NCBI GenBank assembly: GCA_021828105.1
Contig: JAKATG010000010.1
Span: 124,001 to 188,000, forward strand
Origin: Taklimakanibacter sp021828105
Lineage (GTDB): Bacteria; Pseudomonadota; Alphaproteobacteria; Rhizobiales; Aestuariivirgaceae
Reading direction: 5' to 3'
DNA length: 64,000 nt
In this document: piece by piece, positions 9,301 through 16,641 of the stretch
Layout of the letters: every line of letters begins with the position of its first letter
Numbering within the stretch: position 1 is the first letter of the stretch
Program-made: the position numbers and the translations under genes
Notes under the pieces: generated by a model
The model's database searches: none
Told to the model about the DNA's origin: nothing
The model's input: the letters and a program-made list of their open reading frames with translations, nothing else

Positions 9301-11366
9301 ATGGCGATGCCGGAAACGGCGGCAACATCATCGTCACCAACAAGGGCGCGATCTCGGTCTTGGGCGCAGGCGCTCATGGCATCATCGCGCAAAGCACGGT
9401 GGGGCGTACCGGACAAGGCGACCTCGCCGGAGACGTCACGATCAATGTCGATGCCAATGTCAGGGCGTCCGGCGCCGGGGGGCGCGGAATCCTGGCGCAG
9501 AGCCAGGGCGACCCGAATGGCGCGATCACCATCAACGTGGCGGCCGGCACGACGGTCTCCACCGCCGACGACAGCGCCGAGACGATTGGCCTCTTCGACG
9601 GCACGGGCAACAGCATCGTCAATTTCGGCACGATCCGTCACGAGGGAAGCGAGGCGACGGACTACGTCATCCGCACCAACGGCTCAGGCCTCGCCGTCAC
9701 CAATAATGGCGTGATCGAAGGCTCGGTGCTGACCGAGTTCCGCAATGGCGACACGGGCAATGCGATCGCCTTCACCAATGCGAGCGGCGCCACTTTCGGC
9801 ATGGGCGCATCGGTGGATTTGGGGCTCCTGGGATTTCTCAGCAATACCGGAACGATGTCGGCGGGGACGGTCGGCACGATTGGCCAGACGATCTTCAATG
9901 GCACTCTGTCCCAGACCGCCGACGGCACTTTCGCCGTCGATTTCGTCTTCGGCGCCGCCCATGACCTGGTCACGGTCGCGAGCGGATCGCCATTGCCGAG
10001 CCTCGCCGGAAGCGTGCTGCCCAAGTCGCAAGGCATAGTACCTGCCGGCGGAACGAGCGGACGTTTCACGTTCTTCCAGTCGGATGTGGGCATTTCGTCA
10101 AACACGCTGACGGTGGCCAGCACGGCAACGGTGGATTACGGCCTTGTGCAACACAATCCTGCAACCGGCGGGCAGGCGATCGATCTCACCTATTCGATCG
10201 ATTACACACCGTGGAGCGGGAATTCCTCGGGCAAGGTGCCGCCGTCCCTGATGAACCAGATCACCCAGAACCACACGAGGTTCGGTGAGCATATCGACGA
10301 GCTGGTCGCCTTCCGGCAGTCGGCGCCCGGCGACGGCAATGCATTCATCGACGATCTGGTGCACAGCATCCTCGGCATCGAGGCCGTCGAAGACCTGCTC
10401 GACGTCTATTCGAGCTTTGCGCCGCCGGAGCTTTTCGCCGCCGGCGAGACCACGCTTTATTCCGCGCTGCGCTTTGCCGACAGCCTGATGAGCTGCCCGG
10501 AGAACGGGGCAGGCGGCATGGTCTTCACGCGCGAGGGCTCATGTTCCTGGCTCCAGGCCATCGGCGCCAGCAACGATCGCGATGCCGACGGCTATACGCT
10601 GGGCTATGACGCGGATGTGGCCGGCGTCTATGGCGGGGCCCAGGCGCAGATCGGCGAGGGCTGGTTCGCCGGATTTGCGCTGGGCAGCGAGTGGACCGAT
10701 CTCGAGGCGCATCGGCTCTCCGGCACCGGCGCAAGCTTCCACGCCGGCGTCTCGCTGAAATACGAATATGAGGCCACCACGCTGGCGGGCGCGCTGTCGG
10801 GCGGGTTCGGCAGCTTCGACATGCAGCGCGACATCCTGGCGCCGGAGGGCGTCATCCATGCCGAGGGTGATCCCGACATCACCTGGCTCTCCGCCCATGC
10901 CCGCATCGCGCATGTCTTCGCGGTGACGGACGACATTTATATCAAGCCCTGGTTCGATGCCGGCATCATCCATCTGAGGCAGGACGCCTATACCGAAAGC
11001 GATGCCGGTCCATACGGGCTCCATGTCGGCAAGATGGACAATACGTTCTATACGCTCAATCCGGCCGCCGATTTCGGAACCAAATTCGACATCGGGGGCA
11101 TGTCGGCCGAGGTCTCGCTCACCGCCGGCATGCTCACCATACTGGGTGACACGGACTGGTCGGCCAGCCTGCAACTCAGCGGTGTGGATTCGGGTGGTCC
11201 GTCTTACAAGGTCGTCGATGACGGCGGCGGCAATTTCGCGCAACTCGGAGCGACGATAAAGATGCAGCTCAGCGAGGGCACATTGCTCGAGGCGGGCGGC
11301 GGCGCGCTCTTCAACAGCGACCAGCAGCAGTATACAGGAACGGCCAAGCTGATGATCAGCTTTTAG
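3369..11366 (+). CDS. Giant autotransporter (type Va secretion) with GG-rich repeat passenger
   Basis: A predicted 2665-residue self-exporting surface protein. ATG at 3369 is preferred over the in-frame ATG at 3270 because a GGGGGACGGGGG purine tract sits just before it and a proper Sec signal follows (MRAKSLYVGSLSALLGSTALALPSWA). The passenger (about 24-2380) is built of Gly/Ala/Ser/Thr/Val repeats with the signature G-I-x-A-Q-S-I-GGGGG-x-GG, expected to fold as a long right-handed beta-helix. The last ~280 residues form an autotransporter beta-barrel that ends in the outer-membrane-type terminal Phe (KLMISF). Likely roles are adhesion, biofilm or cell-cell contact; the ligand is unknown. 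No protease triad or RGD motif is evident. Very few Cys occur in the passenger. Confidence 0.9.
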   Translation: MRAKSLYVGSLSALLGSTALALPSWADCSSQDGITVTCTDETGPQTFQTIYQNMVVTDPPSETNGPFSLQWFGANATGNGQPGDDTPDLSMSYDGSGSTMDEIDDPLNTGVLVGIEVISQAGAGSNGDHDTKSSGDAQSDDGGLGGSAGGASLIYSGGTVDVFVDQPQDSVTLLSAASVAGNAGQSNEAHSETGGTARGGLGGGGGAANAASIVISSGSLTLESFVSGPQYFIATATSAGGNGGNGGQAVAGFGDSHGGDADIGGVGGDASITLGTATLALTGAVGAAVVATSTGGAGGNGGDAHSEDAGAAFGGNGGNGAVSGNASAALGSSTITANFGVSAVTVLSQGGQGGEGGEGHADAGDSEGGDGGDGGAAGGASVVHGTADITVDVGMHGILVQSLGGNGGTGGLGEIDVAGKTATGGDGGTGGNGGNISVTTGSGVATISMQSSTSTQHAIRLESIAGTGGDGGNATSHLIGSSEGGNGGQGGTGGEINADIAAHISTAGPTSQGIIARSYGGAGGDGGSADSLAGHGSGGAGAGSGPGGDVTVSFAGDITTAGSESNGILAQSVGGFAGDGGGAAGFTAYGAGSESAGDAGQVSVSLGAGTQITTSGDFAYALQAHSVGGGGGRGGSGDGIVGLGGSGSAGGSGEAVGVTVASGSLLQTAGNNAVGVHAASIGGGGGDGGAAGGVVALGGSSGTGGDGGDVTVTHNGTTGTQGDGAHGIVAMSVGGGGGSAHSTVGLASIGGSGGDGGEGGMVAVNNAGIVTTKGDDADAVFAQSVGGGGGKGSSAYAFSEGLSFTIGGGGGTGNDAGDVTYTDTGQIGRTISTEGDRSRGVFLQSVGGGGGDGGNAISVNGVDPATIGFSLGGDGGSAGDGGVVKYLQGVAAISTQGDHASAIQAQSIGGGGGNGGNAITAGAAAAISFGVSIGGDGQSGGKGGAVTVSGTGALKTAGVGSAGIHAQSIGGGGGNGGTSVSGNGFAFASIDLALGGAGGDGGAADKVTVVWSDTIGTGGDNSAGILAQSIGGGGGSAGTTIAAAVQSQASVQVSVGGSGGSGGTSDAVSVTQTGAVTTEGDISAGVLAQSIGGGGGHSGTTLAGTWSSWANLSTSVGGSGGSGGNAGTATANVGSITTKGDSSSAVSAMSIGGGGGSAHVTGAFDGTSNASMNVAVGGSGGAGGNGSGVTVSLDGALNTTGHNAAAIKAMSVGGGGGDSGMTVTGSLSGSIPVGVSVGGDGGSSGSGGDVSVSTTAGSTIRTMGDLSEGLIAASIARSGGSAGHVVSADGFSGGDANVDVGGHGGGGGDAGTVKVDNLASIITEGDFSSAIEARSMGGGGGSAKSSINASALSMGNAAVTVGGKGGAGGNGGDVTVGSSAILGTGGVFAYGILAQSAGGAGGNGGFAVEASATGGEISGQLGVSVGGSGGDGGTAGTVGVTAAGSISTGDYGAIGILAQSIGGAGGAGGSVYSGNLSASSEGSATIDFNIGGEGGGGARGGTTDVTNAASIATDGFYADGILAQSIGGNGGKGGSVYSILTTYQPGGALNFNMDIGGSGGTGAHADIVNVINSGSITTAKGGSDGIAAMSVGGGGGKGGAAANINASPIPGGTGGEFTGNVNIGIGGSGGAGGDGAAVTVKNTGNILSMDDHSRGIYAVSVGGGGGDGGAASSASYSFNGVCSALTGGAGYGCKPSQDAPEEETTTVQLSLTVEIGGTGAAGGDGAAVSVTNDAAIATAGHLSHGIVAHSIGGGGGDGGYGGLGIKAWTDNATADWAAKLPGTFTFIPNFTNISAGVGGSGGSAGNGGDVSVDGSGSIATQGAHAFGVHAQSIGGGGGNGGAGSTGLWSEVTVGGRGSGGGAGGKVTVDLTGGIATSGKGGVGIFAQSVGGGGGTAGDVELGWTAKWADLNIGAGVGVQQNPGGGGNGGDVTVTSGAITTTGEHAHGIIAQSVGGSGGIASISGDLAVAGLGMYAGGNGDAGNGGNIIVTNKGAISVLGAGAHGIIAQSTVGRTGQGDLAGDVTINVDANVRASGAGGRGILAQSQGDPNGAITINVAAGTTVSTADDSAETIGLFDGTGNSIVNFGTIRHEGSEATDYVIRTNGSGLAVTNNGVIEGSVLTEFRNGDTGNAIAFTNASGATFGMGASVDLGLLGFLSNTGTMSAGTVGTIGQTIFNGTLSQTADGTFAVDFVFGAAHDLVTVASGSPLPSLAGSVLPKSQGIVPAGGTSGRFTFFQSDVGISSNTLTVASTATVDYGLVQHNPATGGQAIDLTYSIDYTPWSGNSSGKVPPSLMNQITQNHTRFGEHIDELVAFRQSAPGDGNAFIDDLVHSILGIEAVEDLLDVYSSFAPPELFAAGETTLYSALRFADSLMSCPENGAGGMVFTREGSCSWLQAIGASNDRDADGYTLGYDADVAGVYGGAQAQIGEGWFAGFALGSEWTDLEAHRLSGTGASFHAGVSLKYEYEATTLAGALSGGFGSFDMQRDILAPEGVIHAEGDPDITWLSAHARIAHVFAVTDDIYIKPWFDAGIIHLRQDAYTESDAGPYGLHVGKMDNTFYTLNPAADFGTKFDIGGMSAEVSLTAGMLTILGDTDWSASLQLSGVDSGGPSYKVVDDGGGNFAQLGATIKMQLSEGTLLEAGGGALFNSDQQQYTGTAKLMISF
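4558..9520 (+). repeat. Passenger repeat array of the autotransporter (about 28 units)
   Basis: Reading the protein I count about 28 occurrences of the signature (G/A)-(I/V)-x-A-(Q/M)-S-(I/V)-GG within this span. The period varies between roughly 60 and 90 residues, each unit also holding a GGxGG-x-V-x-V segment and an x-I-x-T-x-G strand. The DNA copies are diverged, so this is an old protein repeat rather than a recent DNA amplification. Confidence 0.85.
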
Positions 11367-11418
11367 GGCATGATGGAGTTTGCGAGGCGCTTGGAAGCGG
11401 GATCCTCTCCATCATTCC

Positions 11419-11609
11419 CCTTCTCCCGCTTGCGGGAGAAGGTGCCCGATAGGGCGGATGAGGGTGTTGGTTAAGCTTGCTACAGCTTCCCAGGAATGAG
11501 CCAGGAACAAGGGTCATTGCACTTATTGGGCCCCACGAAGGACGCCGGATATGCGGAAAGAACACCCTCATCCGGCCTTCGGCCACCTTCTCCCGCAAGC
11601 GGGAGAAGG
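11419..11609. repeat. Pair of REP-like palindromes in inverted orientation
   Basis: Two near-identical 24 bp palindromes, CCTTCTCCCGC-TT-GCGGGAGAAGG at 11419-11442 and the same arms around AA at 11586-11609, face each other. Their flanks (GGCGGATGAGGGTGTT after the first, AACACCCTCATCCGG before the second) are also inverted copies. It resembles the repetitive intergenic mosaic elements of Rhizobiales and follows the autotransporter stop by about 50 bp, where it could also end or stabilise the transcript. No gene is seen between 11367 and 11715. Confidence 0.75.
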
Positions 11610-11715
11610 TGAACGATGGTGAGGCCTTACGAGGGTTTTGAGCGGGACGGTCCTTTACGATTGTCTCTAAAATCATCATGCTTGAGCATTACGGAAATTT
11701 GGGTTGAGGGGACAA

Positions 11716-13422
11716 ATGCCAAAACCGCCGGCTAACATCACGATCGGCGTCGATGACGTTCCGCCGCCGATCCAGCTTGTGCTGCTGGCTCTGCAATATG
11801 CCTTCCTGCTGTGCGTCTATCTCGTCCTGGTCGTGATTGTCGTACGGGCGGCGGGGGTGGACCCGGAGACCGCGCGCAGCGTCGTCAGCATGGCGATGAT
11901 CGCTTCCGCCATCGGTACGGCGCTGCAGGCGCTCCATCGCGGACCGATAGGTTCGGGCTATCTGGCGCCGCCGGTCTTTTCGGCGATCTATCTCGGGCCC
12001 TCGATCCTCGCGGCGAAAGCCGGAGGCCTGCCGGCGGTCGCCTGCATGACCGTTTGCGCCGGCCTTTTCGAGATCGTCATCGGGCTCTTCCTGCACAGGC
12101 TGCGGATCATCATGCAGCCGACGATCAGCGGCCTTACGATCTGCATCATCGCGCTGGAGCTCGGCATCGTCGGGCTGCAGCAGGCGCTCGACGTCAAGGG
12201 CCAGGGCAGCGCGCTCTTTCCGATGCATGTGGTCGTCTCTTCATTGACGCTCGCCATCTGTATCGGTTTCGCGGTCTGGGGCAGGGGCGTATGGCGCCTG
12301 ATCTGCTCCCTCCTCGGTTTGATCGTCGGCGTGACGGCGGCTTTCGCGCTCGGCCTGTTCGACGCGACCGCTCTTCAGCGCATTGCCGACGCCCCGTGGG
12401 TCGCGCTTCCCAACCCCTCCTACATGTCCATCCGCTGGGATCTCAGCCTGATGCCGGCCTTCCTGGCCGCCGGCCTCGCCGCAGCGATAAGAACGGTCGG
12501 TGTTGTGACCACGTGCCAGCGCGCCAATGACGCGTCTTGGACGCATCCCAATTTCGGCAATATCCGAAAAGGAGTCTATGCAGACGGGATCGGCTGCGCG
12601 CTCGGCGGACTTGTCGGCGCGCCCGGCATGAACATAGGGCCGAGCCTCGTCGGCGTATCGATCGCGACGGGCGTCACGTCGCGCATGATCGCCTATGCCA
12701 GTGCCGTGGCTCTCGTGATCCTGGCCTTCATGCCCAAGGTGGCGGACGTCTTTCTGCAGCTGCCGCTGTCCGTCGCGGGCGCGCTGCTCATCTTCACCGC
12801 CTCGATCATGCTGGTGAGCGGCCTCGGGCTCATGATGTCGCGGGCTCTCGACATGCGGCTCACCTTCGTCGTCGGGCTCGGCATTCTCTTCCCGCTGGTC
12901 CAGATGGTGTCGACGAGCTATTTCAATGCCCTGCCGGGATGGCTCGGATTCATCACCAATAGCGGCCTGGCGCTGGGGCTGACCGCGGCGATCGGCTTGC
13001 TCCTCATCTTCCGCATCGCTTCCGGCCGGCAGCAGACGATCTTCTGGAAGCAGTCCGAGGACACGCTCAACGAGCTGGCATCGGTGCTCGAAAAGAACGC
13101 CAAGACCTGGGGGCTGTCGAAAGACGTGACCGCGCGGGCGCTCGCCAACACCCGCCAGGCCATACAGGTGCTGAAGGAAGGTCAGCTGATGCGGGAGCCG
13201 GTGGCGATCAAGGTGGCCGAACGCGACGAGTCGCTGGTCATCGAGCTGAGCTACAAGGGATTGCCCCTGTTCGTGCCGGATATTGCCGCGAAGCCCGAAG
13301 TCAACGAGGAAAGCGCCATGTCGGCCGGACTACAGGGCATTGCGATCGGTGTCTTTCCGGACCGGTCTTCGATTTCGGTCAGAGGTGCCGAGACGACGAT
13401 CCGGCTGAGCTTCGATATGTAG
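11716..13422 (+). CDS. NCS2-family nucleobase permease with HATPase-like cytoplasmic tail
   Basis: A 568-residue inner-membrane protein. Residues 1-430 hold about 12-14 hydrophobic segments with NCS2 (xanthine/uracil permease) features, including a GGLVGAPGMNIGPSLVG segment near residue 305. These transporters import purines or pyrimidines by ion symport. The last ~125 residues are soluble: a helix (EDTLNELASVLEKNAKTWGL), LANTRQAIQVL, IELSYKGLPLFVP and GLQGIAIGVF match the order of elements in RsbW/histidine-kinase-like ATPase domains, though in degenerate form. ATG 11716 is chosen because GAGGGG precedes it; a TTG lies at 11704. The substrate and the tail function are unproven. Confidence 0.8.
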   Translation: MPKPPANITIGVDDVPPPIQLVLLALQYAFLLCVYLVLVVIVVRAAGVDPETARSVVSMAMIASAIGTALQALHRGPIGSGYLAPPVFSAIYLGPSILAAKAGGLPAVACMTVCAGLFEIVIGLFLHRLRIIMQPTISGLTICIIALELGIVGLQQALDVKGQGSALFPMHVVVSSLTLAICIGFAVWGRGVWRLICSLLGLIVGVTAAFALGLFDATALQRIADAPWVALPNPSYMSIRWDLSLMPAFLAAGLAAAIRTVGVVTTCQRANDASWTHPNFGNIRKGVYADGIGCALGGLVGAPGMNIGPSLVGVSIATGVTSRMIAYASAVALVILAFMPKVADVFLQLPLSVAGALLIFTASIMLVSGLGLMMSRALDMRLTFVVGLGILFPLVQMVSTSYFNALPGWLGFITNSGLALGLTAAIGLLLIFRIASGRQQTIFWKQSEDTLNELASVLEKNAKTWGLSKDVTARALANTRQAIQVLKEGQLMREPVAIKVAERDESLVIELSYKGLPLFVPDIAAKPEVNEESAMSAGLQGIAIGVFPDRSSISVRGAETTIRLSFDM

Positions 13423-13453
13423 CGGGGTTTGACCAAGAGTCTGGATGGCCGCC

Positions 13454-14209
13454 TCAAGGGCGGCCATGGACTTCGTAGCGAAACATCCGATAGAGGCCTG
13501 AAGGATCTTCGAAGATCTGCGTCGCGGTCGAAAAACCGGCTTCTCTGCCGAGGCTCAGCCAGGTGTCCGCGGTCTCGGGCCGGTCGCACGACTTGATGTG
13601 CTGCCAGATCTGGTCGAGCTCGGCCGGCGACAGGCTGGTCCACCAGACCGAAATGGCGCGCCAGGTGCGATCGAGAAACTGGTCGTGGTCCTCACCGTCC
13701 TCCAGAAACGGCTCGTAGATGAGGAAGACGCCGCGGCCGCCGGCGGCGTCGCGGATGCCGCGGAACATGCGAAGCTTGTCGTCCGTCGCCAGATGGTGCA
13801 GGGACAGCCCGCACCAGACCGCATCGGCATGCTCGCTTCTCCCGGCGATGGCCGCAACGAAGTCGCGGTGGTCCAGATCGACGTCATAAGGCTGATCGGC
13901 CAGATTGCGCGCGGCAAGCTCGAGGGCGGGCTTGGCCAGATCGATACCCTGATAGTGACGCACCCGGGTGCCGGCGAGCGCCGTCTTGGCCAGGCTGGCG
14001 TCGCCACAGGCGATATCCAGGAAAGCGAAGGGCTCCGCGAAGTGCTCGGCGAGCACGCTCTTCAGGATCCGGCCGACCGCGCGATGGCTCAGGTGATCGT
14101 TGTCGACAAGCTTCTGATAGATCGTCCATTGCGCCTGGAAGACGCGGATGGCCTCGGCATCGACGACAGCGTTCTGGGCGCCGAATTGATGAATGTGGAC
14201 ATTGACCAT
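13454..14209 (-). CDS. Class I SAM-dependent methyltransferase
   Basis: A 251-residue cytoplasmic protein with a Rossmann SAM-binding core: motif I FLDIACGDASLA (about 62-73), an acidic residue after strand 2 (YQGIDLAKPALELAARNL), and CGLSLHHL as the motif-IV region. The N-terminal helix (RVFQAQWTIYQKLVDNDHLSH) probably caps the substrate pocket. The end reads QIFEDPSGLYRMFRYE. The methyl acceptor is unknown, with small molecules most likely. It is divergent from the SABATH-type methyltransferase at 14317, with 107 bp between, and the two may share a control region. Confidence 0.85.
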   Translation of the reverse strand: MVNVHIHQFGAQNAVVDAEAIRVFQAQWTIYQKLVDNDHLSHRAVGRILKSVLAEHFAEPFAFLDIACGDASLAKTALAGTRVRHYQGIDLAKPALELAARNLADQPYDVDLDHRDFVAAIAGRSEHADAVWCGLSLHHLATDDKLRMFRGIRDAAGGRGVFLIYEPFLEDGEDHDQFLDRTWRAISVWWTSLSPAELDQIWQHIKSCDRPETADTWLSLGREAGFSTATQIFEDPSGLYRMFRYEVHGRP

Positions 14210-14316
14210 GTCTGGGGGCTCACCGATTGTGGGTCATGCTTATTAGCCGTCTTTCTTGCCTCTCGCCATCGGGCTGAGGTAAAGCGGGGACGGGGGCTTC
14301 GACAGGGGGAGGTGGC

Positions 14317-15489
14317 ATGGGCACCGGCTTCAGTGGGGCGCCCGCTCCTATGGAGGGCGAGGGCGCCTATAATCGCAATTCCCGCGTTCAGCAGGCCGGC
14401 GCCTCTCCGGCCATCCCGCTGTGGGAGAAGACTGCCGCGCAAGTGGTTCTGCCGCCCGAGCCCGAAGCGATCGTCATCGCCGATTATGGTTCCTCCGAGG
14501 GGCACAGCTCGTTTGGACCGATGCGCGCGGCGATCAGCGCGATCAGGGAGCGCATCGGGCCTCACCGGCCGATCTCGGTCGTGCACAACGATCTTCCCGG
14601 CAGCGATTTCGCCGCTCTGTTCGAGGCGCTCGCCGGGGATGCCGACAGCTATCTCAGGCAGGACAAGGCGGTGTTCGCGTCGGCGGTCGGCCGCAGTTTC
14701 TACGATCAGGTCTTGCCGCCGTCGAGCGTCACGCTGGGCTGGTCGACCTGGGCGGTGCAGTGGCTCAGCCATGCGCCGGCCCCCATTCCCGACCAGGTCA
14801 TGGTCGCCTTCAGCGAAGATCGCGCGGTGCGCAAGCTCTATCACCAGCAATCGGCCGAGGACTGGCGGACATTCCTGACCCATCGCGCGAAGGAGCTGCG
14901 TCCCGGCGGCCGGCTGGTCGTGCTGATGCCGGCGGTCGCCCCGGATGGCGATAACGGCTACCGCCCGATCCTCGTCACGATGTATGCAGCACTTCAGCAG
15001 CTCCAGCGCCAAGGCTTCATCAGCGACGCCGAGCTGCACGCCATGGCCATCCCCATCGTCGGGCGCAGCCTGGCGGAGCTCGAGCAACCGTTCAGCGGCG
15101 GCCGCTTTGCCGGCCTGTCGCTCGATCATGTCGGGGTGTTCTCAGGTCCCGACCCGATCTGGGACGATTTCGAACGCGACCGCGATGCCAAGGCCTACGG
15201 CGCCCGTTGGGCGGCATTCGCCCGCGCATCGGTCCTGCCGACGCTCGCCGGTGCGCTCGAGGGGGTAGCCGCCCGAAAGACCGAGTTCATCACGCGCGTC
15301 GAAAACGACATGGTGGCGAGGCTCGCCGCGGCCCCGGAGAAGTTTCCGATCCCCTTGGGGCTGGTGGCCATGAGCAAGGATGTTAGACCGAATAAGGATA
15401 AACAAGCGGGGCCTTCCCTCTCAGGGTGCTTTGCCTACTTGGGCTCCGGCAATGTGGACTCCGCTTATGCGCTTTCTTGGCTTGGCTAG
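14317..15489 (+). CDS. SABATH-type carboxyl methyltransferase, C-terminus altered by an insertion
   Basis: A 390-residue protein resembling the SABATH / Methyltransf_7 family, whose plant members methylate carboxyl groups of salicylate, jasmonate or indole-acetate with SAM. Family marks are IADYGSSEGHSSF (motif I, about 53-65), HNDLPGSDFAALFEAL, SFYDQVLPPSSVTLGWSTWAVQWLS and ELRPGGRLVVLMPA. The domain should end near LGLVAMSK (about residue 354); the remaining 36 residues (from DVRPNKDK) have no family look and end inside AT-richer DNA. I infer that an insertion near 15380 removed the native stop. GGGGGAGG precedes the ATG. The enzyme may still be active, as the core is complete. Confidence 0.8.
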   Translation: MGTGFSGAPAPMEGEGAYNRNSRVQQAGASPAIPLWEKTAAQVVLPPEPEAIVIADYGSSEGHSSFGPMRAAISAIRERIGPHRPISVVHNDLPGSDFAALFEALAGDADSYLRQDKAVFASAVGRSFYDQVLPPSSVTLGWSTWAVQWLSHAPAPIPDQVMVAFSEDRAVRKLYHQQSAEDWRTFLTHRAKELRPGGRLVVLMPAVAPDGDNGYRPILVTMYAALQQLQRQGFISDAELHAMAIPIVGRSLAELEQPFSGGRFAGLSLDHVGVFSGPDPIWDDFERDRDAKAYGARWAAFARASVLPTLAGALEGVAARKTEFITRVENDMVARLAAAPEKFPIPLGLVAMSKDVRPNKDKQAGPSLSGCFAYLGSGNVDSAYALSWLG

Positions 15490-15653
15490 AAGATAGAGAT
15501 CAACTTGTCCGCGCTCGCACAGTGCGCGTACATGTTGCGGCTTAGCCGCGCATGAATGTTGAGCCCAAAAGTATAGGGAGCGCCGCGTTCGGTGATGTCT
15601 TTGTTCTTGTAGTCGAGTATCTCCTCGACACACCTCCCTGAGTGCGGCCCCAT
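15486..15653 (-). CDS. Possible small protein or gene remnant
   Basis: A 55-residue frame reading MGPHSGRCVEEILDYKNKDI and ending RLSRNMYAHCASADKLISIF has protein-like composition and AT-rich codons matching the neighbouring genes. It overlaps the tail of the methyltransferase frame by four bases on the other strand. It may be the end of a longer broken gene, as the frame runs about 17 codons upstream of this ATG to a stop. The function is unknown. A longer competing frame at 15421-15702 looks less protein-like. Confidence 0.3.
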   Translation of the reverse strand: MGPHSGRCVEEILDYKNKDITERGAPYTFGLNIHARLSRNMYAHCASADKLISIF

Positions 15654-15720
15654 GGAGTATGGAAAAGCGCGTTTCTGAGTTTTTGAGCAGAGAGTCGTTC
15701 ATTGGTAGCCTAAGAGATTC

Positions 15721-16605
15721 TCAGCAAATTCCAAACCTTTTCAGTATTGCCTTGCCGCCGGGGGTTTTAGGCCCGAGGCTTGCTCCTCTCGCTTGTCCTC
15801 GGTTGTAAGCAATTATCTTTGTACCTGAAGCCAATCCCCAGGCGCGGACGGCTCTGGTGGCGACTACGGTCTTTGAACCGTTTGCAGCGGCGGCCTCGAG
15901 ATTGTTCTTCACGAACTCTCTCGCCATGTTAGCTGAAGGCAATTTTGCAACAAGGTTTCGCGCGTTAAAGTCTTGCGAATGATAGGGCAAAAGCTCAACA
16001 TGAGCCAACCGGCGGGATAGGCTGCGTAAAGCATCGAGGTAAGAGATGCCTTTCCTTTGTGCGATCACTTGCAAGACGCCCCTAAGTTTCTTCTCCCAGT
16101 ACTGGTAGCCGCTGTGCCAACAAATTGAAGGATCTAGCCACATGAAAGGAAAATCGCCCCCCTCCAAGGTCTGATGCAGGTTTGCTACAAGCCGCTCGCG
16201 AAACTCTGGCACGACCGTTTCGCCGTAATAGTCCGTCAAATTAAAACCGGGGTTAAGTGTCAGCAGGACAATGTCGGCTGTAGCTAGCCTTCCACTATAG
16301 GGTATGGGGTAGAGCCCTAGATGCAGCCTATTGTCTTTAAAATTACCAAACCGCGAACTCGCGACGAAACCCGCAAGATCTCTGGTTTGGTCATCAACAT
16401 AGACCCCCCCTTTGCCATAGAGCATGGCCGCATCGTCTGGGTGCAAATGGGGGAAAGACTGCAATTCGCAGCGTTTCCAATAGTCGATCAACGTACCCGG
16501 CATTTCTAAGTCAAGCGGCATGAATGACGCAAAATCAATACCTGCGGTTCTCTTGAAATATGCGAACCCGCAGCCCATGAAACAGCGGAGGAATCCCTTC
16601 CCCAT
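15721..16605 (-). CDS. Unknown protein, possibly uracil-DNA-glycosylase fold
   Basis: A 294-residue soluble protein from an AT-richer patch. The segment TADIVLLTLNPGFNLTDYYGE (about 109-129) resembles the first catalytic loop of the uracil-DNA glycosylase superfamily, and VELLPYHSQDFN followed near the end by TVVATRAVRAWGL fits that fold order. The canonical catalytic residues are not clear, so this is a tentative fold suggestion only. It follows the HNH gene by 36 bp on the same strand, so the two are likely co-transcribed. The start is uncertain: ATG at 16605 or an internal Met near 16524 (MPLDLEMPG). Confidence 0.5.
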   Translation of the reverse strand: MGKGFLRCFMGCGFAYFKRTAGIDFASFMPLDLEMPGTLIDYWKRCELQSFPHLHPDDAAMLYGKGGVYVDDQTRDLAGFVASSRFGNFKDNRLHLGLYPIPYSGRLATADIVLLTLNPGFNLTDYYGETVVPEFRERLVANLHQTLEGGDFPFMWLDPSICWHSGYQYWEKKLRGVLQVIAQRKGISYLDALRSLSRRLAHVELLPYHSQDFNARNLVAKLPSANMAREFVKNNLEAAAANGSKTVVATRAVRAWGLASGTKIIAYNRGQARGASLGPKTPGGKAILKRFGIC

Positions 16606-16641
16606 TCCGTTGCGGTGGACGGGGCCTTGCTCATTAAAAGG

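Noticed and set aside
15421..15702. 93-residue minus frame
   Set aside because: Another frame over the same bases (55 residues, 15486-15653) has much more protein-like composition; the longer one switches from plausible to random halfway.
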